The notes: generated by a model not told the origin, from the sequence alone. DNA of 43,279 nucleotides from CBDCME01 sp965218865 (GCA_965218865.1 CBDCME010000047.1:1-43279), one strand, 5' to 3'. Shown: positions 15,529 through 25,817, counted from the stretch's first letter. Numbers and translations are program-made.

Positions 15529-16883
15529 TGTCGGAACCGCAACGTAAATTGCTCGTCGTCGAGGACGACATGGGCTTGCAGCGTCAACTGCGTTGGAACT
15601 TCGATTCTTGCGAGGTGCTATTGGCGGGCGACCGCGAGGAGGCGTTGGAGAAGGTCCGGGCCGAGGAACCTCCCGTGGTCACCCTTGATCTCGGGCTACC
15701 GCCCGACCCGGATGGCGCAAGCGAGGGTTTGGCGACCTTGGAGGGCATTCTTTCGATCGATTCTTCGACCAAGGTCATCGTCGTCACCGGCAACGAGGAT
15801 CGCCAAAACGCGGTGCGCTCCATAGGCCTCGGCGCGTATGATTTCTACCTCAAGCCGATCGATGCCGAAGTCTTGGGCCTGATCGTCGAACGCGCCTTCA
15901 AGCTCCACGAACTCGAAGCCGAGAACCGGCGCCTGGCGCGGGGCGATCCCAATTTGCCACTCCGCGGCATCGTCACTTCCAGCCCAGATATGATCAAGAT
16001 TTGTCAGGTCATCGAGAAGGTCGCGCCTTCCGACGTCAGCGTCCTTATTCTCGGAGATAGCGGCACCGGCAAGGAGCTGCTGGCGCGTGCGTTGCATGAA
16101 CTCGGTCCCCGGGTGGCCAAGCGGTTTATCGCCATCAATTGCGCCGCGATCCCCGAGAACCTGCTGGAAAGCGAATTATTCGGCTACGAGCGCGGCGCCT
16201 TTACCGGGGCCGTGAAGCAAACCCGGGGCAAGATCGAACTCGCCGATGGCGGCACCTTGTTCTTGGACGAAATCGGTGACTTGCCGATTTCCTTGCAAGT
16301 AAAGCTGTTACGTTTTTTGCAGGAACGCGTCCTCGAACGCATCGGTGGCCGCCAGGAAATTCCGGTCAACGTACGCGTCGTCTGCGCCACCCACCAGAAC
16401 CTTCCCGAACTCATTGCCGCGGGGACGTTTCGCGAGGATCTCTATTATCGTATCAGCGAACTCGTAACCAAGATTCCGCCGTTGCGGGATCGACAGGACG
16501 ATCCCATTCTTCTTGCACGCTATTTCCTGAGCAAGTTCAATCGCGAGAACAATCGCACGGTTCGTGGCCTCAACGGTGACGCGTTGGCGGCGATATCGGA
16601 GCATGATTGGCCCGGAAACGTGCGCGAGCTCGAGAACCGCATGAAACGCGCGATCATCATGTGCGAGGGCAATCGAATAACCAGCGCCGACCTCGACCTG
16701 GAGCCGGCGAAGGACGGCCCCAAGCCGGTGAATTTGAAGCTCGCCAGGGAATCAGCCGAACATCAGGCGCTGCTACGGGCCTTGTCACAAGTGGACGGAA
16801 ATATCTCCCAGGCGGCAAAGCTTCTTGGTGTCAGCCGACCCACACTTTATGATTTGTTGCGCTATCACAACATCAAGGTTTAG
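15528..16883 (+). CDS. prsR: PEP-CTERM system response regulator PrsR (NtrC family)
   Basis: 451 residues and intact. The receiver domain has acidic residues VVEDD (10-14) and phosphoacceptor Asp54 in VVTLDLGLPPD, with Lys109 in YLKPID. The sigma-54 AAA+ domain shows Walker A GDSGTGKE (176-183), the sigma-54-contacting GAFTGA loop (223-228) and LADGGTLFLDEIGDLP. The C-terminal Fis-type HTH is GNISQAAKLLGVSRPTLYDL. The family activates sigma-54 promoters for EPS and PEP-CTERM protein genes. ATG 15528 is chosen because it overlaps the prsK TGA. It ends with a genuine TAG, showing that TAG is a stop in this genome. With prsK broken it may lack its normal phosphate donor. Confidence 0.9.
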   Translation: MSEPQRKLLVVEDDMGLQRQLRWNFDSCEVLLAGDREEALEKVRAEEPPVVTLDLGLPPDPDGASEGLATLEGILSIDSSTKVIVVTGNEDRQNAVRSIGLGAYDFYLKPIDAEVLGLIVERAFKLHELEAENRRLARGDPNLPLRGIVTSSPDMIKICQVIEKVAPSDVSVLILGDSGTGKELLARALHELGPRVAKRFIAINCAAIPENLLESELFGYERGAFTGAVKQTRGKIELADGGTLFLDEIGDLPISLQVKLLRFLQERVLERIGGRQEIPVNVRVVCATHQNLPELIAAGTFREDLYYRISELVTKIPPLRDRQDDPILLARYFLSKFNRENNRTVRGLNGDALAAISEHDWPGNVRELENRMKRAIIMCEGNRITSADLDLEPAKDGPKPVNLKLARESAEHQALLRALSQVDGNISQAAKLLGVSRPTLYDLLRYHNIKV

Positions 16884-16972
16884 CTTGATTCCCGCCGCGA
16901 ATGCCGCCGCCATGGCGATGACACGAGAGCGAAAGCGTGGCCGTGAATTATTACGCAAAACGAGCGCCCGCG

Positions 16973-16984
16973 GTTGCCGGCAAC
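16973..16984. promoter_or_regulatory. 12-bp perfect palindrome ahead of prsT
   Basis: GTTGCCGGCAAC lies in the 212-base gap between prsR and prsT. It could be an activator or repressor site, but GC-rich palindromes of this length also arise by chance. No TGGCAC-N5-TTGC sigma-54 promoter was found in the gap. Confidence 0.2.
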
Positions 16985-17095
16985 GGAATACCCGGGTGGG
17001 ATTCGAGCCTGTGCGGCGAACGCCGCCGAATTGATCCGCGGTCGTTCTTCCAGTCGAGGCAAACCGTATTCGAAACAGGGCAAGGGAGATCAAGG

Positions 17096-19900
17096 GTGGT
17101 GAAGATGACATTAGGGCCGTCGGTTCGATGGGCGGTAAAAATCTTCCTGATCGTTGTTTTCCTCTCCGCGGGGCCCGCGTCCGCGGTGACCGAAACCGAA
17201 TTGTCCAACGAGTTTGTCGCCGATGCTCGGAAATTTATCGAGGAAGGCGATACCCGCGGCGCCATTGTCGAGCTCAAGAACGCCCTCCAGAGCGACCCGT
17301 CGAATCTCTCCGCGAGGCTATTGCTGGGCGAGATTTATGTCGATGCCGGGAAGGGACCCGCGGCTGAAAAGGAGCTGAGGAAGGTTTGGGAAAACGGGAT
17401 CAATCTCGAACGGGTGCTGGTACTCCTGGGCCGCGCCTATTTGATGCAGGGCAAATATCAAAAGGTACTCGACGACATAATAGGGGGAAATTTTGAGCCG
17501 GAGGTCGAGGCCGGGATTCTCTTGGCGCGCGGACAGGCGCACCTGGGGCTCGGCGAAGCCGACCAGGCCCTCGAAAGCCTCCGTCAGGCCAGCGAACTCC
17601 GCCCCGACGACGCCCGAATTCATGTCGGTTTCGCGCGGATTCTCATCGGACAAAGGAAATTGGAGGAGGCGGAAAAGAAGGTCGATCTCGGATTGGCGTT
17701 GGATCCGAACCTTGTTGAAGCCTTGGTGATCAAGGGCGAACTGCGCAGGCTCGCGCGGGACAACGGGTCGGCACTCGAGAACTTCTCCAAGGCGATCACC
17801 GTCGACGGCAATTCGATTATGGCTCGGCTCGGGCGGGCCGCCGTTTCGGTCAAAAGCGATCGCGCCGACGAGGCTCTGAAGGATTTGGAACTCGTCCTGG
17901 AGAAGTCGCCGAAGCATCCGTTGGCCAACTATCTCGCGGCCCTTATCGAGGCCAGGAAGAAAGATTTCGCCGTCGCCAACGAGCGGCTGACGGGTTTGGG
18001 CGCCATCATCGACAATCATTTGCCCAGTAACTTCCTCCTCGGGGCCCTGCACTACCTGGACGCCGAGTACGAACAAGCCCTCGAGCGGTTGGGCCGATTT
18101 CTCGATGGTGTTCCCGGGCACGTTACGGCTCGCAAATTTATGGGCGCGACGCAAATCCGAAAACGCCAGGCGGCGCAAGCGGTGACGGTACTGGAACCCG
18201 CCTTGGAGACCGCCCCGAACGACGTCCAGCTTCTTGCTCTCCTGGGAAGCGCCTACATGCAGGTCGGCGAATTTACCAAGGGAACCGAGCTCTTCGAGCG
18301 CACCGCCGCGGCCTCTCCCGACGCCACCGGCATCCGCACGCAATTGGCGCTCAGCCGCTTGGCGACCGGCGAGGCGGAAAAGGCGATCGAGGACCTCGAA
18401 TCGGTCATCGAGCTCGACGCGGACGCGACCCAAGCCGGCATTCTTTTGACGTTGACTCACTTGCGGAGCCGGGATTTCGAAGCCGCTTTCGAGGTCGCGG
18501 ACCGACTTCGGGAAAATGACGAGGACAACCCCCTGTACGTCAATCTCATGGGTGCCGCGTTGCTGGGCGAGGGTGACACCGCGTCCGCCAGGGACACGTT
18601 TAACAAGGCCCTGGCCTTGGATCCCGACTATTTCCCGGCCGAAATGAACCTTGCCCAGATCGACATCAGGGAACGCAAATACGTCGAGGCGAAACAAAGA
18701 TACGAATCAATCGTCGAGCGCGACCGGGACAATCTGCCGGTGATGAATGCCCTGGCAAAGCTCGCTGTCGCCGAGCACCGTGACCAGGACGCCGTAAAAT
18801 GGTTTGAAAGGGCGCGCGCCGCCCATCCGCAAGCGGCGGCACCGCGGATCCGTCTGGTCAACCTCTACATCCGCATGCGCGAGAGCGCCAAGGCCATGGC
18901 CGTGGCCCTTGAACTCGATCAATTCGCCCACAATAACCCCAAGGCCGTCGACGCTCTTGGCCGGGCCCAGGCGGCGGCGGGCGAGATGAATAGCGCTGTC
19001 GGTACGTTCAAGCGCTTGGTGGAATTGACGCCTTCGTCGGCCGAGGCCCACCATCGCCTGGCGGCGGCCCTGGTCGCCGCCGACGAACTGCCGAAGGCTC
19101 GGGATTCGCTCTTGCGGGCGATCGAGATCAATCCGGACTATGCCATCGCCCAGGCGGCCCTGGTCGAGCTCGAAATTCGCGACGAGCGCTACGACGAGGC
19201 TCTCGCCATTGTTGACGAATTGCGCGAAAAGCGGCCCGATTCGCCAGTGCCCGACGTCCTTGCGGCGAGCATAAAAATGAATATCGGCGACTTCGGCGAG
19301 GCGGCGGTGCTCCTTGAGCGGGCCCTCGAAATGAAGAAACACCCGGCGATCGCGCGCAGGCTCCACAGTGCCCATGCCAGGGCGGGAAACATGGATGCCG
19401 CGATTGCCGTGCTCGAAAACTGGGTCGCGGAAAATCCGCGGGACCAAGCAATGAAAATTTCTCTGGCGGCGGCGTATCTGGAAGGCGGGCGCTACGACGA
19501 ATCCATCGCCAGCCACGAGGAGATCCTAGCCCAAGACGGCGACAACCCCGTAATTCTCAACAATCTTGCTTGGCTCTACCACAAGTTGGATGATCCCCGA
19601 GGCTTGGAATTCGCCCGTCAGGCCTATAAGATCGCGCCCAACTCGCCGGAGGTCGTCGATACCCTTGGCTGGATCCTGGTGCAAACCGGGGAAAACGATA
19701 GGGGCCTGACGTTGTTGGAAAAAGCCAGCGCCCAGGCACCGCAAGCGTCCGACATCCGCTATCATTTCGCGGTTGCCCTCAACCGAGTGGGCAAACGCCA
19801 CCGGGCTGTCTGAGAACTACGAGACCTTCTTGATTCGGGGGCCGATTTCAAGAATTCGTCGGAGGCCCGGAACCTCTTGCGGGAACTTTCCGGGAATTAG
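17096..19900 (+). pseudogene. prsT: PEP-CTERM system TPR protein PrsT with premature TGA near the C-terminus
   Basis: Long TPR protein of the PEP-CTERM/EPS system, exported by a signal peptide (WAVKIFLIVVFLSAGPASA). No lipobox Cys is visible, although the family is often called a lipoprotein. About twenty TPR-like repeats follow, with recurring AxxxLxxALxLxP signatures such as ARDTFNKALALDPDYFPAEM and ARDSLLRAIEINPDYAIAQA. GTG 17096/17099 has AAGGGAG 7-10 bases upstream; ATG 17105 is the alternative. TGA at 19811-19813 interrupts KRHRAV; the same frame then reads ELRDLLDSGADFKNSSEARN and ends at TAG 19898-19900, matching the usual family tail. Loss of about 29 residues may be tolerated, so this gene could still function. 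Confidence 0.8.
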
Positions 19901-20043
19901 TGTCTGTTCGAAAATGCGCGTCCGCGCATTTATTGCGTCTGTTCCGGCCCTCTCCCCCCTCCCGGCCACCCACGAGAGTATGCTGATATGGGTGGCCGGG
20001 AGGGGGAGAGGGCCGGCGCCGCGAGTTTTCGAACAGACTGTTA
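19898..20043. repeat. MITE-like palindromic element
   Basis: The ends share the inverted 13-mer GTCTGTTCGAAAA (19902-19914 and, inverted, 20026-20038) bordered by TA-containing ends. Inside, 19944-19972 and 19989-20016 form a near-perfect 28-bp stem (one extra C in the left arm) around a 16-base loop. No protein is encoded. The element begins exactly at the terminal TAG of the prsT frame. The TA-flanked short terminal repeats suggest mobilisation by an IS630-type transposase elsewhere. Confidence 0.7.
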
Positions 20044-20101
20044 GGTATTCTCGCCACTCCGGAAGGATGGCGCGGGGAAACGGGATGTGGCCCGCGAAAT
20101 A

Positions 20102-20726
20102 TCACTCGGCCAGCGACTCGTTGCTCTCGGGAGCCTCGGCGCTGACGGCGGCGAGCCACTCTCGGGCCATGGCGTGGGCCGAGCCGACATCCTCTTCGCT
20201 CATATTCTGGGCCACGATCTCACGTTCGGTCTTCGCGACCGCGAATTCGCGTCCGGTGGTGCTGCCGGCCGATAGGTTGAACCACATGTGCGCCTGAATT
20301 CAGATCCTCCGCGACTCCCACGCCTTCCTTGTACAAGAGCCCGAGCTGATACTGGGCCCTCCCGTTTCCTTGACGGGCGGCGGCCTGGAACCAGTCAAAG
20401 GCGGCGGCGGGATCGCTTTCGACGCCAATTCCGCGTTTGTGTATCAATCCAAGCTCGAACTGGGAGTCGGCATCGCCCTGATCGGCGGCGGCGCGAAACC
20501 AGTTCCCGGCCTCGACAAAATCCTGTGCCACGCCGCGTCCGCGAAGATAAAGCGAGCCGATACGGTTTTGAGCAACGGCGTCACCCTCGCGCGCCAGGGG
20601 GAACCATTCTTCGAAGGCGGTGGCGTATTCGCCACGGGTGAAGGCAATCTGGCCGTCCTCGAATTCGGCAAAGGCCGAGGTGGTGACGGCGATAGCCGCC
20701 GCAAGGCCCAAAACAAGTCGTTTCAT
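20102..20726 (-). pseudogene. Secreted Sel1-repeat protein, frameshifted
   Basis: Starts MKRLVLGLAAAIAVTTSAFA at ATG 20726, a clear signal peptide, followed by Sel1-like repeats (AQNRIGSLYLRGRGVAQDF, SQFELGLIHKRGIGVESDP, AQYQLGLLYKEGVGVAEDL) with the 36-residue periodicity. Near 20296 the frame is lost in CTGAATTC. Removing one A restores IQAHMWFNLSAGS, REFAVAKTEREIVAQNMSEE and a normal family ending at 20102. Sel1 proteins act as periplasmic scaffolds; the partner is unknown here. Confidence 0.75.
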
Positions 20727-20890
20727 GTCACATTCTCCCCAACGTCCACGGGAACAATAACGCAGGTTGCGCATTGGTACCAGAGGTCTGCCGGCGCCCC
20801 GGAGCGGTCCATCGATTTGCCGCGCTGAAATCGAGGGGGTTCTCCGGTCGCCTCCGCTCCGGCCCAAGGGGAATTCCCTATCCGGATTGG

Positions 20891-20988
20891 TGTCCGCGCA
20901 TTAAATAAGCAATGCGTCAATGGCAACCTTGCGGCCCCACCGGGAGCCTTCCGCGGGCCGGTGCCGCGAGTTTTCGAGAAGACTCTCA
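20891..20988. repeat. Degenerate second copy of the MITE-like element
   Basis: GTCCGCGCATT...GCGTC at 20892-20918 resembles 19920-19939 of the first copy, and GGCCGGTGCCGCGAGTTTTC at 20956-20975 matches GGCCGGCGCCGCGAGTTTTC at 20011-20030. The long central stem is reduced to a few G/C bases. The terminal repeat is corrupted (GAGAAGACTCT for GAACAGACTGT), and the element abuts the stop of the VWA-like gene, like the first copy at prsT. Confidence 0.5.
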
Positions 20989-23100
20989 GCGGCCCTCCGC
21001 CCGCCAGGCCAGCATGAAGCCGCCGACGGCCAGTATCAGCGCCAACCAGGATGGAAGCAGCGTCGCCTGCTCGATCCCGGTCACGACGTAATCTTCGTTG
21101 GCCTTGAAGCCGATCCAGCCGCGCCCGGCGGTATCTCGGCCGGACCGCACCTTGCGCGCGGACGGGGCCCCGTCTTGCGCCAGCCAGACCACGCCGCCGC
21201 CGCTCTCCTGGGCCAGCGGGGCAAGGATTTCCGCGCTCGCGCGCAGATCGGCGAACTCGATCGGGTTGACGTCGCCGACGACACCCGCCGCCGCCCTCTT
21301 GCCGTCGCCGAGGCGGTAGAGACCGGGTTCCTCGACCGTAAGCACCCCCTTGGCGCGCCCGCCGCCGATCTCCTCGAGCCGGACATGGTGCACGGTGCCC
21401 GATGGCGCCGTGACCGTTACCGGCGTGTTTTCCGGGGTCAGGCTCTGGCGCACGATCTCCAACTTGTTCCCGCGGGCGACGGCCCGCAGATCGTCCTCCT
21501 CGAGATCCGGTTCCTTCATAAGCCAGTGGGCCAGGCGGCGGAGGATTTCCGCTTGCGGTCCGCCGCCCTCGAACCCCCTCGCCCAGAGCCACATATGGTC
21601 GGTCATGAGTTGGGCTACGCGGCCTTTTCCGACCCGCTCCAGGATCAGGATCGGCTTGCCCTCTATGCCGTCCATCAGAACCCGGCCGCGCTCGGGATAG
21701 ACCTCGATCTGGCGAAACCAGCGGCCCCAATTCGGGGTTTCGCCATCGGTGCCGGGCAAAAACGCCGTGACCGGATGGCGCTCTCCGATCTCGCTCAATC
21801 GCGGCTGGTAGCCGATCTCGAAAATACCCCCCGTCGGGCGGCCCGGGAGGACCAGATTGAGGGGCGTGCGGTAAAGGCTGTAGGCGGTGGCGAATGCCGG
21901 TCCCGCCGCCGTGAGCAGGGCGCCTCCCTCCTCGACGAATCGGGCCACGTTGCCGAGATAGGCCAAGGGAACCACACCCCGGCGCCGGAAGCGGTCGAGA
22001 ATGACGAGATCGAATTCATCGAGCTTGATCTCGAACAGCTCGCGGATGGGAAACGAGATCAAGGCCAACTCTCGGATCGGCGTGCCGTCCTGCTTTTCCG
22101 GCGGCCGAAGAATCGTGAAGTGGACCAGGTCGACCGACGGATCGGCCTTGAGCAGATTTCGCCACACCCGCTCTCCGGTGTGGGCCTCGCCGGATATCAG
22201 GAGGACCCGCAAGCGGTCCCGGACCCCATTGATCGCCACCACGGCGCGATTGTTCAACAGGCTGACCTCGGCCGGCCCCTCGTCGACCGCGAGTTCGACG
22301 ACGGTGGCGCCGGCGTGATCGATGGCCACCGGTATTTCTTGCCGCTCACCAACCGGAACGTAGCGAATCTTGGGCGCCTGGTTCCCGACGCGCAGCGACA
22401 GCCGAGCCAGCCGTGGCTCGCGGTTGGCATCCGAATCGTCGATCCGGACACCGAGGCGTACCGTCTGGCCCACGATTCCGTATTTCGGCGCGTTTTCGAC
22501 CACCAGCCGGCGGTCCCCCACGTTGGCGTCCCCGCTGAGCATGACGTGGATCGGGGCCTCGAAACCGAGGCCCGAAAGATCGGCCGGAACGTCGTGTACC
22601 TGGCCATCGGTGATCAACACGGCGCCGGCGACGCGATGGCGCGGCACGTCGGCCAGCACGTGTGTCATGCCTTCAAACATCAGCGTGCCCGAGGGCCGCA
22701 ACTCGTCCTCGCCGATGTCCGATCCGACGGTGGCCACGCGCAATTCGAGGTTCGGCAACGCCGTGATTTTCTTTCGCAATTCCGTCAGTGCGGCCGAGCT
22801 GCGCTGGCGCCGATCGCCGATCGATTGGCTTGCCGAGTCGTCGACGACGACAACGGCGACGTCGGGCAGGGCATCGCGGCGCTCGACCACCAGCGAGGGG
22901 TTGAGCAGGGCTAGGACGATGACCAGGAATCCCAGCCCCCGCCAACCGCCTCCGCGGGCCCGGCGGGCGAGGGTATAGGCGACGACAAGAATCCCGGCCA
23001 GGGCCAGCAGCGCGATCGCGGGCCAGGGAATGAGCGGCGCGAAATCGACGTTGGTCAAGGAACTGGTCAATCCGGCCTCGCCGGGGACCGCCGGGTTCAT
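20986..23100 (-). CDS. VWA-like membrane protein of the MoxR operon
   Basis: 704 residues from ATG 23100, overlapping the upstream stop by ATGA. Two N-terminal membrane helices (PWPAIALLALAGILVVAYTL and LGFLVIVLALLNPSLVV) lead to a VWA-like fold with VVVVDDSASQSIGDRR in place of the strict DxSxS. A long periplasmic part carries a glutamine-amidotransferase-like fold (LVILDRFRRRG, FVEEGGALLTAAG), and a final helix LPSWLALILAVGGFMLAWRA anchors the C-terminus. In alphaproteobacteria this is the last gene of the MoxR-DUF58-BatA set, proposed to act as a membrane chaperone or stress complex. It is intact. Confidence 0.75.
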   Translation of the reverse strand: MNPAVPGEAGLTSSLTNVDFAPLIPWPAIALLALAGILVVAYTLARRARGGGWRGLGFLVIVLALLNPSLVVERRDALPDVAVVVVDDSASQSIGDRRQRSSAALTELRKKITALPNLELRVATVGSDIGEDELRPSGTLMFEGMTHVLADVPRHRVAGAVLITDGQVHDVPADLSGLGFEAPIHVMLSGDANVGDRRLVVENAPKYGIVGQTVRLGVRIDDSDANREPRLARLSLRVGNQAPKIRYVPVGERQEIPVAIDHAGATVVELAVDEGPAEVSLLNNRAVVAINGVRDRLRVLLISGEAHTGERVWRNLLKADPSVDLVHFTILRPPEKQDGTPIRELALISFPIRELFEIKLDEFDLVILDRFRRRGVVPLAYLGNVARFVEEGGALLTAAGPAFATAYSLYRTPLNLVLPGRPTGGIFEIGYQPRLSEIGERHPVTAFLPGTDGETPNWGRWFRQIEVYPERGRVLMDGIEGKPILILERVGKGRVAQLMTDHMWLWARGFEGGGPQAEILRRLAHWLMKEPDLEEDDLRAVARGNKLEIVRQSLTPENTPVTVTAPSGTVHHVRLEEIGGGRAKGVLTVEEPGLYRLGDGKRAAAGVVGDVNPIEFADLRASAEILAPLAQESGGGVVWLAQDGAPSARKVRSGRDTAGRGWIGFKANEDYVVTGIEQATLLPSWLALILAVGGFMLAWRAEGR

Positions 23101-25817
23101 TGTCCCAGCCTTTCTAGGATCGCCGGCAAGTGGACCTGATCGGCCTTGTAATTGCCGGTCATCGCGTACATCACGAGATTGATGCCGAAACGAAAGGCCA
23201 TCTCCCGCTGGCTCTCGGCCCCCGGGATCACGGCGAACATCGGCTTGCCTTCGGCGTCGATCGCCCAGGCGGAGGCCCAATCATGGCTCCCGACGATGAG
23301 CGAGGAGACTCCGTCGTTGACGCCGCCCTCGTGGTGTTCGACCCAGACCGTACCGCCGGTCCAGCGCCCCGGAAACTCGTGCACGAGGTAGAAGGCGCGC
23401 GTGAGGACGTGTTCGGGCGGCACCGGCACCAGGGGCGGCAGATTCAGGCCGCGCAAGAGTTCGCGCAGACGGCGTTCGCCGGGACCGACGCCGCCGCCGC
23501 CGCCAATCGCCGTCCGCTGATCGCGGGTGTCGAAAAGAATGATCCCGCCGGTGGTCAGATAATGGTCGACCTTGGCCAGCGCCGCCGGCGACAAATCCAC
23601 CTGCTCCGGCGTCACCGGCCAGTAAATCAGGGGAAAAAAGATCAGGGGGTCGGTCTCGACGTCGATCCCCATCGGATCGCCCGGCTCGATCGAGGTTCGA
23701 TCGCGCAAGGTGGCGCTCAAGCCCTTCAGCGCCGCCTGACTGATGTTGTCGATTTCGGGATCGCCCGTCAGGGCATACGACAAGCGCGTTTCGAGGGTCG
23801 CCGCCAGGGCAAAGGAGTCGTCGGCCCAGGCCGGATCGGCGTTCGCGAACACAAGGGGAGCCGCCACGCCGAGGACTGTCGCGCGCCGGGCCCAGTCCAA
23901 TCCGGGTAACAACCCACGCAGCGCCAAACCCACCAGCATGTCGGCCAGGACCAAGGCGGCGGCGGCGGCGAGAAACCACGGTTTGAGGTCGGTCTCGCCG
24001 GCTTCTCCATAGGCGCGGTGGTCGACCTCTAGGTAGGTGGCGTCGAGCGCCGCCGCCGGCGGCAGCGTGGCGGACAAATTCAAGGCCCGGCGGGCCGTCC
24101 GGGTGCCGTAAAAGCCCGGAGGATTCCGTGGTCCCGGTGTCGCGGTCGCGAAATCGGACGCCCCGATGGCCTTGCTGGTCGAGGACGGATCCCTCAACCG
24201 GCCAAATCCATCGAGGGCGAGCAGCGGCGGGAGGATCCCCTCGTTGGCCTCGTGGGCGACACCGTGACTCAAGCCCACGAGGCGTTGCAGCATGGCGACG
24301 AACAGTCCCGAAATCGGCAGGTTGGACCATGCCGGGTCGGCGGTCGTGTGGACCAGCACCAGCCAACCCTGGCCGCGCCGTTCGCCGGTTACCAGCGGCG
24401 TGCCGTCGGCCAACCTGGCCCACGTCTTGGTCCCGAGATCGAGCGCCGGCTCGGCCAGGACTTGGCGCTTGATGCGCACGTCGGCGGGGATGCCGAGGCC
24501 GGCGAAAGGACCGTGTTCATCGAACGATCCCAACGCTGCCGGCTTGTTCCATGACAAGACGCCGCCCAGAATGCGGTCGCCGCGGCGCAGCCGCACGGGC
24601 ACCAAATCATCGACCCCTTCGGCGACCTGGGGTCCGGCGAAGCGGACGAGAACGCCCCCCGACTCGAGCCAGGCATCAAGTTCCGCGCGCTCGTCACCGA
24701 TGATCTTGCCGACGTCGTCGAGGACGATCGTCGCCAGGGGCCAATGAAGGAGCTCGTCGAGGGTACCCACGCGGACCTCGCTGAAGGGCGCCAGCGCCCG
24801 CTCGATATAATAGACGCCGGAAAGGAACGGCTGGTTGGCCGCATCGGCCGACACCAGGCCAACCGGCCGCCGGCGCCAGCGTTCGTCCAGGAGAACCGTG
24901 GCCGCCGCGCTCGCTTCCCCTTCGATCTCCAGACGCGTGATCCGGTTTCGAACCTCGGGCGCCAGGAAAACGCTCACTTCCGCGCCCTGGCTGCCGGCTT
25001 CGAAGCGAACGGGCTCGCGCAACAACAAGGCGCCGCGCTCGCTACTGGCCCGCAGCCAAAGGGTCTCGTCGGCGCCCGACGAGGCCCGCGCCACCCGCAG
25101 ACGCAAACGGTCGTGACCGCTTTCGGGCGGACTCAAAACCCGCGCCAAATCCGTTTCCGGGTCGAGCATGATCCGCACCGTGCCGTATCGCGCCAGGGTG
25201 TCGGCGAAGTCCTCGGCGGCGGCGCCGTCGAGGCCGTCGCTGAGCCACAGGACGTCCGCCGTGTCGCCTTCCAGTTCCAAACCCTTAAGGGCCGCCCCGG
25301 CGGCGGCGCGATCGGTTCTCCAGGGCTTCGGCGCCAGGGCCGCCGCGCGGCTGCGGGCTCGCGACGGCGGTAGAAATTCGGGCGTCCGGACCTGGCCGTC
25401 GGCCGTTTCCGGCGCCGTCGACAACAGGGCTACCGGCCGATCGGTCCGCGCGGCGCGGTCGAGAATTTCCGCCAAGGCCTGCTCCCGACGCTGCCAATGG
25501 CGGGCCGCGGCCCAGCCGTCGTCGACGACGATGATCATCGGGCCGGCACCACGGTCCGTGCCGGGATTGAGGAGGGGACCGGAAAAGGCGAGGATCAGCA
25601 AGAGGGCGACGGCCAGACGCAGGAGAATCAGCCAGGGCGGCGTCCTGTCCGGCGTTTCTTCCCGCCGCCGCAGACCGAACAAGAGCCGGATGGCGGGAAA
25701 GGCGATTCTCCTCGGGGTGGGCGGCATCACCCGCAACAACCACCAGATCACCGGCAGCACCGCCGCCGCCGCGAAGATCCAGGGAGAGGTGAACGCCAAG
25801 GGGCCGAGGTTGAGCAT
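23097..25817 (-). CDS. BatA/DUF4159 membrane protein
   Basis: 906 residues. The N-terminal BatA double-helix signature is MLNLGPLAFTSPWIFAAAAV and LPVIWWLLRVMPPTPRRIAF, followed by LILLRLAVALLLILAFSGPL. A periplasmic VWA-like part follows (GPMIIVVDDGWAAARHW, ADVLWLSDGLDG). A further helix near residue 660 (PWFLAAAAALVLADMLVGLA) precedes the C-terminal DUF4159 domain (PLIYWPVTPEQVDLSPAALA, TGGIILFDTRDQR, and a final FRFGINLVMYAMTGNYKADQ). The order and overlaps (4-base gap after DUF58, ATGA into the next gene) define one operon with the MoxR ATPase. It is intact. Confidence 0.85.
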   Translation of the reverse strand: MLNLGPLAFTSPWIFAAAAVLPVIWWLLRVMPPTPRRIAFPAIRLLFGLRRREETPDRTPPWLILLRLAVALLLILAFSGPLLNPGTDRGAGPMIIVVDDGWAAARHWQRREQALAEILDRAARTDRPVALLSTAPETADGQVRTPEFLPPSRARSRAAALAPKPWRTDRAAAGAALKGLELEGDTADVLWLSDGLDGAAAEDFADTLARYGTVRIMLDPETDLARVLSPPESGHDRLRLRVARASSGADETLWLRASSERGALLLREPVRFEAGSQGAEVSVFLAPEVRNRITRLEIEGEASAAATVLLDERWRRRPVGLVSADAANQPFLSGVYYIERALAPFSEVRVGTLDELLHWPLATIVLDDVGKIIGDERAELDAWLESGGVLVRFAGPQVAEGVDDLVPVRLRRGDRILGGVLSWNKPAALGSFDEHGPFAGLGIPADVRIKRQVLAEPALDLGTKTWARLADGTPLVTGERRGQGWLVLVHTTADPAWSNLPISGLFVAMLQRLVGLSHGVAHEANEGILPPLLALDGFGRLRDPSSTSKAIGASDFATATPGPRNPPGFYGTRTARRALNLSATLPPAAALDATYLEVDHRAYGEAGETDLKPWFLAAAAALVLADMLVGLALRGLLPGLDWARRATVLGVAAPLVFANADPAWADDSFALAATLETRLSYALTGDPEIDNISQAALKGLSATLRDRTSIEPGDPMGIDVETDPLIFFPLIYWPVTPEQVDLSPAALAKVDHYLTTGGIILFDTRDQRTAIGGGGGVGPGERRLRELLRGLNLPPLVPVPPEHVLTRAFYLVHEFPGRWTGGTVWVEHHEGGVNDGVSSLIVGSHDWASAWAIDAEGKPMFAVIPGAESQREMAFRFGINLVMYAMTGNYKADQVHLPAILERLGQ

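Noticed and set aside
13197..19813. Reassignment of TAG or TGA to an amino acid in this genome
   Set aside because: prsR and cca end in TAG at the expected protein ends, and many intact genes end in TGA. The three internal stops differ and are better explained by point mutations.
20920..22914. Plus-strand ORF of 664 residues
   Set aside because: Antisense to the VWA-like gene, which has clear membrane helices and operon overlaps.
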